Shown: positions 45,986 to 58,392, numbered from the stretch's first letter. The stretch is DNA of 64,000 nucleotides from Malachius bipustulatus (GCA_910589415.1 OU342639.1:9680268-9744267), one strand, 5' to 3'. A program made the numbers and translations. The notes: generated by a model from the sequence alone, not told the origin.

Positions 45986-48799
45986 GTAAGTGAAAATTAA
46001 AAGGGAGTAAGTAATAATTTTTGGAAATCAAAGGAAGTAAAATGTAAATTTTCGAAATAGATAATATTTGGTGGTTCTAAAATAAAGTAAATATTTCAGT
46101 TAACAAGAATATTAAAGGGGCTTTAATGAGATCGATCTACCTCCGCTCATTATACAAGGTAAAACAAATACACTTAGAATATAATTAGATAAAACATGTA
46201 ACAAGTTCTTTCATTTTAATTAAAACAATTCATGAATCTGCGAGGTGAGATACTGGAGGTAGGCTGTTCTTGTTATGTATGTTCAAGGTGCTTATTTCGC
46301 CCTTTTGCAAAACTTTGTAAGGAAAAATAATATAAACTCGACTTACAGTTCGCTGACGACATTGCATAGATACCTTTCCAAAATCAAATGATGCACTAGG
46401 TGAACTTGTAGCTTTACCATTATTTGTTTCTCCATTACACAAAAAGTCAGGCGAATCTGCTAGAAACGGCGGCATTGATTTCAAAATTCTCTTTAAATTG
46501 AACGTCTGATGTTGAAAATCGAAAAGCTCCGGAAGTTGATATTAATCTGGTGATTATTAACGGAAAAAGGCTATCTTTTTTTGACCTCGTTGGTTATTTG
46601 TTGCAGACATTTTAGGTACCTACTTGGGTAATAAAGCGTAGCTAAGCCGAGACCGACAAGATATGAAGCTTAATAATTCGCGAAGAAGAACGAAAGGGGC
46701 TTTGCGACTTTTTTTAAAAGGCAATAGACCCTGGCAGAGGTAGATATTTAGAGATTTAGGTACGGTAGTAAGATGATAACAGGTGGACTTTTCTCCATCT
46801 TTAATTCCCGCTCGCAACGTCTCCCGCACACTTCCCGCTTTTTTACCTGCCTGTGCCCTTCGCCCTGGCTTCCTCTTTCCAGCCTCGCGTATTCGCCATT
46901 CCGTGATTCAGCAAAGGCTTTCGTCATCTTTCCTACTTTCTATTATTGAATTACTTCGCGTCACCTGCGTGACTTATCGCGTGACCTGCGTACTTCCACG
47001 TTAACATATCGCCTGCGCTCTAAAATTGTCCCTTCGCGTAAACAAAAGTCTGTGAATTTACACGCGATATTTTTAGTAAAAAGGTCATGGAGACTTTGAG
47101 AAAATTATTTCTTTTCGCCTTTTAATAATGAAAGATATTCGTAAAGATACTTTACCGCACTAAGTGCGTTACAGAACAGAGGGATCATCAAACATCAAAC
47201 ATCGCAGGTCAAGCGGCAAAAATGTCGAGAAATATTATGATGCAATGGTAGATTTGCAATGTTGCCAATTGGAGTATCGCTTTAATCTCGAATTAGCTAA
47301 GCGCTACTTTTACATGTTTTAAACAACGCAATGGGTTAACCTTATTCAAATTTTAACTATAACTATTAATTAACAAATTCAAAAAATTATTTTTATCAAT
47401 GTTTTCTCATTCTTGCTTTTTTCATGTTATTTGTAGTGAATTTGAGCTTTATTAGTGTTGGTGTTTTCTTTTTCCAACTTGCTTTGGTAATGCAAGCAGA
47501 AATCCTATCGTCCGGTGAATGACGATCGTGAAGATTTTTTAATGTCGAAAAGTATAATGTGATTAAAATCTGAAAGGTATTATATTACCTACGTATTTTG
47601 TTGAAATTGTGCCATCTGCTTAATTCCGGATAGTAAAAACTCGATATACTTTCCAATTTCATTCACTTATTCGTTATTTGATTCAGTGTCGCAAGCGACA
47701 GTTTGGAATTGGATGAAATTTCAGCAAAAGCCCTTTTGAATCAGCATCAGGCCGCGTTCAGTTACAGTTACACAACGAAATGTAGGTAATATTATAAACG
47801 AGGCTCCAAGGTAGATGTTATCATGGCATCATAGAATCTTATTTCTTTTGTGATAAAATGTAACGTGACTCTAAAAGAGAACGTGTAGATTTTCCGTATT
47901 AACATAATATGATCTGTCCGCGTTTTGTGTTATGTTGTAGGTGTATAATTGCTGAACTTGACTTCGGTGATGAAATTGATAATCATATTTTGAGAGATAT
48001 ATATCTTTAACTAATGTCGTGCGCTAGTTTCTATAGATAGCCATAGATTTATGATACCTATGGTTAGGTTTTGAATTGTTATGAATAAAATTAAATTGTC
48101 TGGCTAATGAAGAAAGAAGTTGCTGGAACTAAAACTAATATACATATCGTCGCAATAAAATGACACACTATAAAGATAATATACAATTATCATATTTTTA
48201 CAGTTTCCTTGTATTTTTTAAGTCACTTTGACTCGACATTTCAAAATAACCCAGTCGACTTACTTTTATAAAGAAGATTACTTTCACAAGATTTAATGAC
48301 TCAAGTTACTCTTAGAAGAGGATTTTATGACATTTTTTACCTTACACACTACTTATTCATAAAAGCTTGCATAATACTGTAACGGATTTTATCTCTTAAA
48401 AGTTTCGTCTATAAAATAAAGTAAATTCAGACTCGAATAATTATTTATTTACACTTATATTTAACACTACTATCAAATGCAATAGTCTTATACATATAAT
48501 AAATTGCGAGATTACCCTAATACCAACCTTCTTCCTACAAGTTATTTATTAGGATTTAAGTGGTAGAGCAGCTAGACAATATTTTTCCTGGCCAAGCTGA
48601 ACCCCACCCTGAGATACTTTTCAACACATTTATTTTCGTTTAATTTTAAGGCAAATTAGACTTAATTTTAATATAAGTCAGAATGCATAATCTGTTTTCA
48701 GCAAAGTCATTATTCTTATTATTATTAATATTTTTTCTCGTGTCTTGCTTCGTGGGGACAGGAGATCATGTCGGGCATTAGCCAAGACGTGGTCGCCAA
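45986..48799. other. Stretch with one CpG-rich block
   Basis: The 46790-47050 block is rich in CpG and C-tracts and carries a short repeat (CGCGTSACCTGCGTGAC/CGCGTGACCTGCGTAC). It could be a promoter region, but no initiator-to-donor exon stands out. The rest shows nothing. Confidence 0.35.
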
Positions 48800-49480
48800 A
48801 TTTAAATACTTCTCGTTTTTGTTCTTCGATGTTCCAATCTAATCGACGTGCATGTAAATGCAAATAACCTTTTTATTGCGTTTTGCCATGGTGGGACCTG
48901 GGTTGAGACCAGCGCCTTTCTCATAGCGAGACCCCTTCCAAATCCGAATTGAGAGGATCCCATAGCGATTTCGCATTTTGTAAAAATTCTGTAGTGAATG
49001 ATCGTCAGAAATATTTTCAGAGTGTGACTAATGAGTCCTGTGGTCTTCACATCTTGTTGCGTTGTTCTTTTTTAGGAGTGGGATGAAAAGAGATGTAAGC
49101 CATTTGGTTGGGAATTTTCCTGCTTCGTAAATGTGGCTGGAAAGCCTTTGAAGCATGTTAATTCCGTCGTTATCTAATAATTTGAGCAGTTAAACAGGCA
49201 CCAGATCTGGCCCAACTGTTTTCTTATCTTTCGGGTTATTTTTTGCTCTAGTAATTTCTTTTATTGTAATTGACGGTCCAGACAAATCATCTTCCAACTG
49301 AGGTCTCTCATCCGCAAAGAGGTCGCCAATGTATTGTTCCCAGATAATTTTCTCTGTGCGTTGTCTTGTGCCATTTGCCCTTGTTTATTTTGTATCTTAG
49401 AGAAAATCTGTTTACTATATACTCCCGCTGCTTCCACGTCCAACTTCCGCCAAGTTTACTCTCATTATGAAAATTAATTT
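48800..49480 (-). pseudogene. RTE/endonuclease-RT LINE fragment
   Basis: In shifting frames the minus strand reads NKQGQMAQDNAQRKLSGNNT (linker), then IYEAGKFPTKWL, then SHTLKIFLTIIHYRIFTKCE and GSSQFGFGRGLAMRKALVST. This order is the start of the reverse-transcriptase domain of insect endonuclease-RT LINEs (M-S-H-x-L-K-I-F-L-x-I-I-H-x-R-I then Q-F-G-F-R-x-G-L-G-T-R-E-A-L). The catalytic motifs A-C are missing downstream. Several stops and frameshifts are present, so it is a truncated fossil. Confidence 0.8.
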
Positions 49481-51409
49481 GAAGTATAAAAATTTTTGCC
49501 CAACGGCACTAATGTAAAGTTTTTCGATTTAATAAAATCAACCAAATTCATTTAAATAAAAAATAAAACGAGGTAATTAATTATTGAAAGGACAATGGCA
49601 ATATGTAAACATCATTTTTTGTAACTATCGATGAAATACCGATTATTTGAGACTAACACCTCGCAGTAAAAATATTCTGAAATAACCTATAAACGAATCA
49701 GTTACTGCAGGTAACCGTGACTATATATCACTATTCATAGAAAGTCGATAAGACTAGTCTACTCATTGAATATCTCATCGAAGTTGAGTTCCGACATCAC
49801 CCCCGATTTCCACGGCCAACTGAGGAAATGTTACTAAAAGAACAATGATTGAAAATATATTTTTATAACATGATGTATGCATATAGGATATTGATTTGAT
49901 AGTTGTTGTTCATCAAGTATGCAAATATACTACTGCTGTAATATTTATGTGGTCATTGTTATTTGTCGTAAAATGGTAGTTCTAAAAGCTCCGCTACTAA
50001 ATCTCATAGGCTTTTAACAACTTTCAAATGGATGTTTAATTTCGTTTCCGCATTATGTATGCCATCCTTTCTATGTATCGCACGAAACGATAATTTTTAT
50101 GGAAATTGGTTTAATTGGGTTTTATTGCTTTCATGAATTTTATTGTGCTCGAGACGATAAACGTATGACATTCATTTTATATCTATCGAGTTTATATACT
50201 CGTCTAACTACATCGGTCGATAGGCTTAATCTCTGTGATTTTGTGCTAGATTTATTTTATTTCGATTTTAATTTAGTTCACTATGACATGAAGATTTGAA
50301 TCTTCAGTCAAAATATTTATGGCGATCCCATTGTATGTACCTAGATACCCAGTAAATGATAATTATGTACTTAATAATATGTGTGCACGTTTCACCTGTT
50401 ACCTAGTTGGTTGCTCCAATCAACTTTGATTCGCTTCTCCGCTACCTTCGGACTCATAATTTTTCATTATTATTATTTTTTGTTATTTAACGACGCCAAG
50501 TTAATTATTATACTCTTCCACTTTTTATTGATAGCTAATGACATCTATTTCTGTTCACAATCATTTCTATTTATAAATCTTTTAGTAGGAATGAATGTAA
50601 TGGATAATGGTTATAATGATAAATGATAAATATCGACCAGGATATCCTTGGACTGTGAATTTGTAAAGCAAGGGTTATAGTTGTAGAAGGGCAAAATCAA
50701 TTATTTCTGCATAATTTGCATTGAAACCTTACTTTTTTGCATTCATCCTTTTTAGTTCATGCATGTTTGCTGCACATATAAATAAATAAAAACTCTACAG
50801 GCGCGGATGTATATAATGACCATATTTTTTTATGATGAAAAATATATATAAAATACAAAAAGTTTTATTTCTCAAAGTTTTCTCTCTATTTTCTACCTCG
50901 TCAGTCATCATGCACTCTTGAGATGCCACAGCATTTTTTCTGTCTCCTGTCTTGCCCAATTTTCTCTCTGCGGTTGGATCGTTTATCATTTATTCGACTT
51001 GTTTCGGTGGTTTCTGCTTGATCAGTTTCATTTCAAGGGCTTCGATGCGGTATCAGCTTCTGGTGCATTTTGTAAGTAAAATCTTCGCGTTCTCAGTTGA
51101 AATATGAAACTTGGAACTGAAAAAAACTAAATAAGTAATTATTTTACGGGGTATCGTCAGTATGGTGGCGTTCCACATTTAAATAAAATCAAATAGAATC
51201 ATTATTGAAAGCTACTGTTCGTGGATGACCCACGGGAGGAATGCGGTATTGAAAATTGGGTCATTATGACCAATGAATGAATTGAGATAAAAATTAGGAA
51301 ATGCCGATAATTAAAAAGGGATCCGTCGTTTATCAATGATAATTGACACGGAAAGCCGAGTCTAGATTCTCTCGTCATTGTGGGACAGGGTTCACAGGGT
51401 TCTTCGCCT
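49481..51409. other. AT-rich stretch with a short element A end
   Basis: At 50803-50821 GCGGATGTATATAATGACC is the exact terminal sequence of element A on the minus side, but no partner end is seen. A minus frame at about 50990-50830 (MINDPTAERKLGKTG...) is open but not recognised. Confidence 0.35.
50803..50821 (-). repeat. Element A terminus, solo fragment
   Basis: 19 bases identical to the left end of element A copy 1 (8926 on). Interior similarity is lost within a few bases, so this may be a truncated copy or a related element. Confidence 0.45.
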
Positions 51410-51515
51410 TCTCTGCCTTTTTTTCGCTCCCCGTGCAGCTACAGAGGTGTTGTGGTGATACAACCCAACGGACATCCGGGATGTGCTTTGACAGTGGTCT
51501 ACACGCAACCTAAAA
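51410..51515 (+). repeat. Dispersed repeat B, copy 1
   Basis: The block TTTCGCTCCC...CAGCTACAGAGGTGTTGTGG...ACAACCCAACGGACATCCGG...TTTGACAGTGGTCTACACGCAAC matches 54018-54113 with scattered substitutions. Confidence 0.65.
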
Positions 51516-52687
51516 ATGTGAAACAGTACCAATCTAATAAAAAAAATACAAAATTTAAATTCCACTATAATTAAAATTGGGTACAGATTACAATCGCATT
51601 AAATTTATCCATTATTTTCGCCTATAACACAACTGAAATTCCAATGTAGACTGCCCTGTCTCTGGACTTGCATTAATCTATATAAGTGCGCAAGTTATTC
51701 GACGCTATCACGAAGATTTCGGTACCTAAGAGTAATCTGGAATCTGGCCCGGTATCATTCAAATTAATTAGAAATTAATTAAAGGTCCGGTCTTAAATTA
51801 TTATTATAATAATTAATAAATTAAATCAAAAGATTTTACGTATTATTATCAGCCGCATTTTAGGTTTTTACTGTTTCAATTATTGACATTGCGAATACGA
51901 TAACCTGATTAATTATTAAAACAATAATAATCGACTTACATGGTACGGTAGTAGGTATTATTATATTACCTAATTTAAGTACCACATTTGATGTTATAAC
52001 CGTTTCAAAGTATTTTTTGTGCATTTGCTGTTACAGCCTGGTTTTAATTCATGTAGACCGAACCTGTGTGTTAAATGTGAACGTCATTGTTTCTAGATTA
52101 GTATCGCGATCGCAGATGGTAGAATGAGCATTTTGCAAATGAAGAAATACACTTTTCATTCCTAGTATATTCTTTAATTAAAATAGATATCAGCAAGGTA
52201 AATCAATTTCAATTCTATATTAAGAAGTCACCATCGGTCATGAGAACGCATATATGGGCAGCTCTGTTTCCATGCATCAGTTCTGCAACATTATTTATTA
52301 GGATATCTTATAGGTAGTACTAGTACCGCCTTAGACATATGAAAGACACACTTAGAAAAAATGGTTTCACTTGCTCATTAACACCTGCTCCGATATTCTT
52401 CTGAGTTATGGGTAAATTTGAACCGGTTTTTTTGGTGAAAAAGATGGCGCGCTACTGTTTTTTCTTGAAATACGAACTTTTTTAAAAACATCATTCATTT
52501 CGGAGCTAATGTGCTCTTTTGATTTTTTTTCGATCGAGGAACCGAATAAAAAAAAAGAATTATAGAAGTCAGGACGATCACGCCATATGCTTTGAAAAGA
52601 CGAAAGTCCTGTCCACTGCTTCACACTATTACACCCGATTACATCATGCAATAGAAATGCACGATTGAAATTCAAAGCAATTGAAAT
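51516..52687. other. Stretch with no supported gene
   Basis: Nothing recognised on either strand. Confidence 0.4.
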
Positions 52688-52849
52688 TTATAAACATCCA
52701 AATAATTTCAATAAGCAGGAGGAAGGAATGAAACTGCGGATGATTTGGTGTCCGGCATTCTCAAATGAGTCATCGTCTGACTCAGGACTCATCGGAGAGA
52801 CCGGCCGTTGCTGTGGTCGAAATAGCAAGTGGAGGGGGTATGACGTCAT
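52688..52849 (-). CDS. Short candidate coding frame, acidic Ser/Pro-rich
   Basis: A 53-codon ATG frame on the minus strand reads RPQQRPVSPMSPESDDDSFE then NAGHQIIRSFIPSS before running into AT-rich sequence and a stop. Composition and the SP/acidic pattern look coding up to about codon 44, and the true 3' edge may be a splice junction I cannot place (no good GT donor). The start codon overlaps a TGACGTCA palindrome (52841-52848), and CACTGATAACTGA lies upstream. Unidentified. It could be a 5' coding exon. Confidence 0.3.
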   Translation of the reverse strand: MTSYPLHLLFRPQQRPVSPMSPESDDDSFENAGHQIIRSFIPSSCLLKLFGCL

Positions 52850-53580
52850 CAGATAATCACCCTATAGTCAGTTATCAGTGAACACGATGATGATGACAAC
52901 AGCCCGGAATCAATTACGATTTCAATAAAAGCCGCCCTTGAAAACACACATCAATAATTATACAAGTCACCTGATCTTAATTTTTTTACGGGTACAGGCG
53001 AGGTATAGGTTTACGAGGAATTTTTATGAGACGAAAATAATTTTAAATAAATTATCAGGTCTCTATAATTATTAAGAACTTTAAAATAAAATAAAAGTTT
53101 TCAGAAAAATAATTTAGAAAAAATGCATGAATGTGAATTTTTTTCACACATTTTAAGAGGCCGTAGCATTTCAGAAGAGGCTTGAAAAAATATTTTTTCA
53201 CATTACAATTTTTTTTTTTAATGAAGTAAAGTTGAAGTAATCTGTCAATAGAACAAAAAAATAATTGAGCAAATTGATAATTATTAAAAAAAAAAAAAAA
53301 AATAAGGATTCGGAAATGAGTTTGTGAAAAGGATTTTTGTCTATAGGGTGGTCCAGATTCAATCTCTGAAAAAGGCAGGAGCAATTCCAAAAATAATTTA
53401 AAACATGAAAGTTTTCAACATTGGTGTCGTCAGAGCTTTGGTTTTTGAGATTGGTAATTTTGGTACTTTGGTTGAAGTTTTAAGAAAATATCGTTTTTTT
53501 TTTGGAATATATTAAAATTATCTAATTGGCATAATTTGAAATTTTGTACAGTAGAGAGTTAGTCACTGAGCTCTGGCTAA
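52850..53580. other. AT-rich stretch
   Basis: A TAGGGTGGTCCAGATTC MITE-like word lies at 53344, matched in reverse by ATGGACCACCCTGTA near 57690. A long A tract is at about 53285-53300. Confidence 0.35.
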
Positions 53581-53958
53581 GTCGTTACCTTTTTTTACCT
53601 TTTTTCTAAATAGTTTCTACGCCACTGCTGTTAATGCAAAAATTTTTTTTGGTAGATCCTCGTGTTATTTAGAGGATAAAAGCTCTCACGTTTTTGTTGT
53701 AAAGCGTACTGTTTTCAAGATATTCCACGATATGTAAACTCTTACGAGGACGAGGCAACATAATATCATAAAAATCAATGCTAATGATCTTTCCTTCCAG
53801 AAGTAAATCATTTTTGTGATCGTTATTAGAAGCTTGATGCATAACAAAAAGCTTGCATAAGATGATTTTTCACCGCTAAACAACAAGAGGTATCTACCAA
53901 AAATGTCATATTTGCATTAAAGTCAGTGGCGTAGAAATTATTAAAAAAAAGTAACGAC
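53581..53958. repeat. Foldback of about 380 bp
   Basis: GTCGTTAC (53581) and GTAACGAC (53951-53958) close arms that pair through TTTCTACGCCACTG / CAGTGGCGTAGAAA and TTGGTAGATCCTCG / GAGGTATCTACCAA. CAGTGGCGTAG is a common hAT end, so hAT ends may be embedded in the arms. Confidence 0.7.
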
Positions 53959-54017
53959 ATACCCAGATCTCCGCCAATTGATTATTTGGGGGTAGATTAA
54001 GCTGAGACTATCTTGCT

Positions 54018-54113
54018 GTCCTTTTCTCGCCTCCCTGTCCAGTTGCAGGTGTTGTGAATAGACAACCCAACTGACATCCGATGTGTTTCGAAAGTAGTTC
54101 ACAAGCAACAGGA
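54018..54113 (+). repeat. Dispersed repeat B, copy 2
   Basis: CTGTCCTTTTCTCGCCTCCC...CAGTTGCAGGTGTTGTG...GACAACCCAACTGACATCCG...GTAGTTCACAAGCAAC corresponds base for base, with substitutions, to 51410-51515. Confidence 0.65.
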
Positions 54114-55427
54114 CATGATTACTAATAAGGGCAGAATTGAAAGGAGACGAAGGGTGTTCACCTTTTCCGTCGCGACCGAGATTAATAAAAACAATGTTTG
54201 TCGAGTGAGATGTATAATGTGTGTATTTTTTTAATTATACAAAGATTAAAGAAGAGGGAAACTGAAATAAGAGTATTGTTGCTGATATCGGGAACAGTAA
54301 TTATGCATTAAATTTATAGGTCTGTACTTTCTAATTACTTGTGCAATGCCGCGCGTACATCGTTCAAAATTATTACACTCGGATCATTCATCTTTATTAA
54401 CCCAGAGGTGATGTTATGAAATATTATCTTGGGGCCAGGAATTTTTTTATTTTAGGAAAATATAATTCTCTAACAATATTGTTAATGATATTTGCTTTCA
54501 CGATAATAGCCTAAACATTTTTAACATAACATAAATGAGAAGACTTATTAAGTAGGTGTATGTGTGTGTCTTTTAATAATTCCATATATGTATGCACATA
54601 CTCAGTTTCACAATATTTTATATTCGCTGTTTTAAGTATGTTAAGTAAACAAATGTACCTATTAATAATTGTGCACACAAAACTATATTGATGTTCTAAA
54701 ATTATCTGCAATATTTGACTTTTTGAAGAAGGACACACCTATCTGCAATAAAATTATAATCTTTGATAAATATTTCTTATTTTATTTATTTATTTACATT
54801 AGTTTTTTCATATAAATATTTATTTTGTTAAGTAGTTTAATCTTATTTTGTCCATAAAAGTCGCAAATTCCTAAGTTTCCCCCCTATATGAGACGTGCAT
54901 GTTAGCACAAACACAAATATCCTTTTTAAGGAATAATTAAGCTGACTGAGAGAATGTTCCTCTTCAGATATGGTTACAGCAGGGTGGTGCACAGCCTCAT
55001 TTTAGTACAGGTTTTATTGGACCAGAAGATGTGGTCCAGTGTCTTGGCCTCCAAAGTCGCCTCACCTAAAAAAAAACACTCTTTGGGGTCATATAAAATC
55101 AATAGTATATCTACAATACAGAAAAATCACTCAGTGGGAATGATCTTGTGAACCGAATTATGGACGCTGCATCGGAAATAAGAAATTATCCACAAATTGT
55201 GTGTTCCGTCATCGTAATTGATTTTAGTCGTTGAAAATTGATAGCGTAATCCCGATGAACGATATGCTAATTATATTCAGTAACAATTCGTTCGTCATCG
55301 CAAAGTTCGTGGTTTGAAGAACAATCAACACCTACCCCTTCCTTCCCTCTACCCGCACATGCAAAAACAAAAGTGAGAATGGAAGAGAAGACTCGGTCCG
55401 TCGAAGTCGGCGAGTGAAGTCGTGTCG
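54114..55427. other. AT-rich stretch rising to CpG-rich promoter-like DNA
   Basis: No gene recognised. From about 55200 C/G content rises toward the candidate exon at 55428. Confidence 0.35.
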
Positions 55428-55630
55428 CATCAGAGAGGACCAATTATTCGCAATTCGTATCGTTCGTTAGTGAAGGGTCGTCAGCTACCCTAAATCGTGT
55501 TAATACCATTCGAAAGAATTAATCGTCTCGTGAACTTGAAATAAACCGCGCTTTACGACCGCGGTTTATAATCGTTAATCAAATTAAGTGATCTACAACC
55601 AAACAGCAAGAGACAGAGAGCAAACGGAAG
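55428..55630 (+). promoter_or_regulatory. Candidate 5' UTR exon and promoter
   Basis: An initiator-like GCATCAGAG at about 55428-55436 lies in CpG-rich DNA. About 200 bases on, ACGGAAG/GTCAGT at 55624-55636 is a good 5' splice site. Frames are short, so the exon is read as non-coding leader of a plus-strand gene. It resembles the 13359-13814 candidate in composition and layout, and the two could be alternative first exons of one gene or belong to different genes. Confidence 0.4.
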
Positions 55631-55922
55631 GTCAGTAACTGTGCACCTACCTACTCCTGCGTCCCTTTGGGCTAAGCCCTGGTCCTTCATCCTATAACAT
55701 CAAAATACATTAGTCAAAACATTGTGGTCGGATAATTTTTTTTCGCATGGTCAAACTTTGCATTGTACCTGCTGGAAATAATTTTGAATAAAATTTGTAA
55801 AAACTTTTAAAAAAGTGAATAAATTTCTGTTTATACAGGGTAAAAAAAATTTAAAAATTTTGTAGCACGACCTCACCAGTTTATCGAAGACCTATTTTAA
55901 GGGATAAAAGTTCCCATAAACA

Positions 55923-56806
55923 TACAGTGTGACCCATTTGTTCCTGAAACACCCTGTAGAATCTTAATTTATGGTGCGATTTTAAATAAATTTCTTTTAA
56001 ATCATAGAGCTTGATAAACTATATTTTGGGAGCAAAAAGCGTCTCATTCCTACAAAATCCAGGGCCTACTAGATCAGTGTTTACTTGTAAAATCTCAAAA
56101 ATTCATATTAGCGATTTTTTTAGAAAAAACAGGGCACGCCACGGGATTCACCAGCCCTCAACAAAACGGTACTGTACTAAATTTTATTGGAAATGTCAGA
56201 GTAATAAGAATCTTGCAGTTATTTTAGAAATTCATAATAGAACTCCGAATTTTCATTAATTTATTCGAAAAGGTCAAGAGAGACAAAATAGAAATTGTAC
56301 ATCTAGTTGGTGATAATGTAGGTACTTTAATTTTTTAATTATAATTTTTTATTTATTTTTTTTATTTTATTTTTTTTAATTTTATTTTTTACTTTTTTTA
56401 CTTTTTTTAATTTAAATTTTTACTTATGATAGCTTTTGACCTTTTTCAAATTAATTAATGAAAATTCGGAGTATTATTATGAATTTCTAAAATAACTACA
56501 AGATCCTTTTTACTCTGACATTTTCAATAAAATTTAGTACAGTACCGTTTTGAAGGCTGGTGAATCCCGTGGCGTGCTCTGTTTTTTTCTAAAAAAATCG
56601 CTAATATGAATTTTTGAGATTTTACAAGTAAACACTGATCTATAGTAGGCAGTAGGCCTTGAATTTCCTATAGGAATGAGACGCTTTTTGCTACCAAAAT
56701 ATAGTTTATCAAGCTCTATGATTTAAAAGAATTTTTTTTTAAATCGCACCATAAATTAAGATTCTACAGGGTGTTTCAAGAACAAATGGGTATGTCACAC
56801 TGCTGT
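55923..56806. mobile_element. Long foldback element, arms about 390 bp
   Basis: TACAGTGTGACCCATTTGTT at 55923 is mirrored by AACAAATGGGTATGTCACACTGCTGTA at 56806 with small indels. Further paired landmarks are CACCCTGTAGAATCTTAATT, GAATGAGACGC, GGCACGCCACGGGATTCACC and GAAAATTCGGAGT. The centre (about 56330-56420) is T-rich low complexity. Non-coding. Confidence 0.85.
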
Positions 56807-56916
56807 ATGTCCGGAAAAGTTTAGAAAAAAAGATAGTGTTGAATTTTTTTTTTCAGTTTTCGCCGCATAACTTATTGGGCATTTCTCAATATTTTAATTT
56901 TAGAAAAAAGAATCAT

Positions 56917-57390
56917 CAGTGGCGTAGATACATGGTATATGATCTCTTTTTCCCTCAACAACTTTTACGCCCATCATGGACTTACCTTACTTATCAGAGC
57001 GTTGGATTCCCTGGAATTTCTTAAAAAAAAGGTATAGGTATGTACCTATAAATATTCGTAATTCCTCATCTTCTCTAAATAAATTGAGTCTAAACTACTT
57101 CAAATCACATATTTTGCTATACAAAATCATGAATTTTTTGAATTATTTTTTTATATCCAAAAATAACAATCAATATCGAAAAAATGAGCTTTTTTTGCAG
57201 TATGCTGAAGTTTAGACTCAATTTACTTGAAAACTATGAGGAATTTCGAATATTCATTAGTACCTATACCTACCTTTTTTTTGTAAGAAATCTCCAGGAA
57301 ATCAAATGCTGATAATAAGGTCTTGTAAGTCCATGGGCGTAGAAGCTGTTGAGCGAAAATGGGGACATTTACCCTGTATCTATGCCACTG
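56917..57390. mobile_element. hAT-like MITE with CAGTGGCGTAGATACA ends
   Basis: CAGTGGCGTAGATACATGG at 56917 faces CCTGTATCTATGCCACTG ending at 57390. Arms of about 190 bp pair through TGGACTTAC, TTGGATTCCCTGG / CAGGAAATCAAA and AAATTGAGTCTAAACT. CAG-starting GGCGTAG ends are typical of hAT elements. The 8-bp flanks AGAATCAT and CTGAATTT do not match, so the duplication has decayed or the ends recombined. Confidence 0.7.
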
Positions 57391-57792
57391 CTGAATTTTT
57401 TTGACCCGCGTTTTTCTTCCTTTTGTGTGCTCTAACTTATAACAAATAACCTGTTGGTATAAAATGAAAATATTGACAAATGCCCAAGCTATAAAATCAA
57501 AGACAAATTTGATTAGAAACATCCATAACTCGATCCATAACCTTTAAAAATTTAGCTTGTAAAAGGTAGTTCAAAGCTCAGTATTCGAAGGGTGCCAACT
57601 TAATTCAAATTTTCCATAGCCAACTCTAATTTAAAAAAATCTGGAAAAATTTGAACTCGAAATGGCTTAATTAACACGCCTTTCAGCTATGGACCACCCT
57701 GTATAAATAATTATATAACAGATATAGGTACCTAACTGTATTGTTTTGTTTGTAATACAAAGACATAAATATATAGGTAGAGTTTAATACAT
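57391..57792. other. Stretch with a MITE-like end
   Basis: ATGGACCACCCTGTATAAA near 57692 is a TACAGGGTGGTCCAT end in reverse orientation. No gene. Confidence 0.35.
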
Positions 57793-57951
57793 ACTTGAAA
57801 AAAGTATAAAAAGAATAACTGTTACTTGCGATTGCGACGGTAACAAGACTGTGAAGAATTCTGCAAGTAATTAAATTTGATTATGACTTAATTTAAATTG
57901 AGCACTTACTTCCCGGAATTGCAATTTATTCCTAACAAAAGGTTGCTAGTT
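57793..57951 (+). repeat. Direct repeat, copy 1
   Basis: About 150 bases sharing GACGGTAACAAGACTGTGAA, TTCTGCAAGTAATTAAATTT and GAATTGCAATTTATTCCTAA with 58250-58392. The copies lie 460 bp apart, and the first has an extra TGCGATTGC segment. Confidence 0.85.
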
Positions 57952-58249
57952 TTGCAGTAGCGTACGTCTGTAGCAAGTAGCAATAAGTAATAGAAAACTG
58001 AAAAAAAAACAACAAAGTTGAAAAGTGATTATATCTCAAGAGTCAAGAGAAGTAGAAATATCATGGACTTGGAGACAAAATAAACTTTTTTTTTATCAAA
58101 ACAACGTATTCCTTCTGTTACCTAACAGGTGTATTTTTCGCACATTCCCAAAATTATTCTATATGGATGGTTTTCGTTTAAAATAAAGCCAAAAATAACC
58201 TAATGTGTTTGCAGTACAAAGATAATAAAGAGTTTAATAAGAATGTGTA

Positions 58250-58392
58250 CTGAAAAGTTATAAAAAAAAGAACTGTTACGCGTGACGGTAACAAGACTGT
58301 GAAGAATTCTGCAAGTAATTAAATTTGATTATTACTTAATATTAATTGAGCACTTACTCCCAGGAATTGCAATTTATTCCTAACAAAAAAGA
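58250..58392 (+). repeat. Direct repeat, copy 2
   Basis: Second copy of the block at 57793-57951, over 90 percent identical by eye outside one short indel. Confidence 0.85.

Noticed and set aside
46783..47004. Plus-strand 73-codon frame in a CpG-rich block
   Set aside because: Composition and short repeats explain the open frame. The peptide shows no family features.
53344..57695. A single 4.35-kb transposon bounded by TAGGGTGGTCCA ends
   Set aside because: Only about 14 bases match and the interior holds several independent elements and a candidate host exon, so the pairing is probably coincidental.
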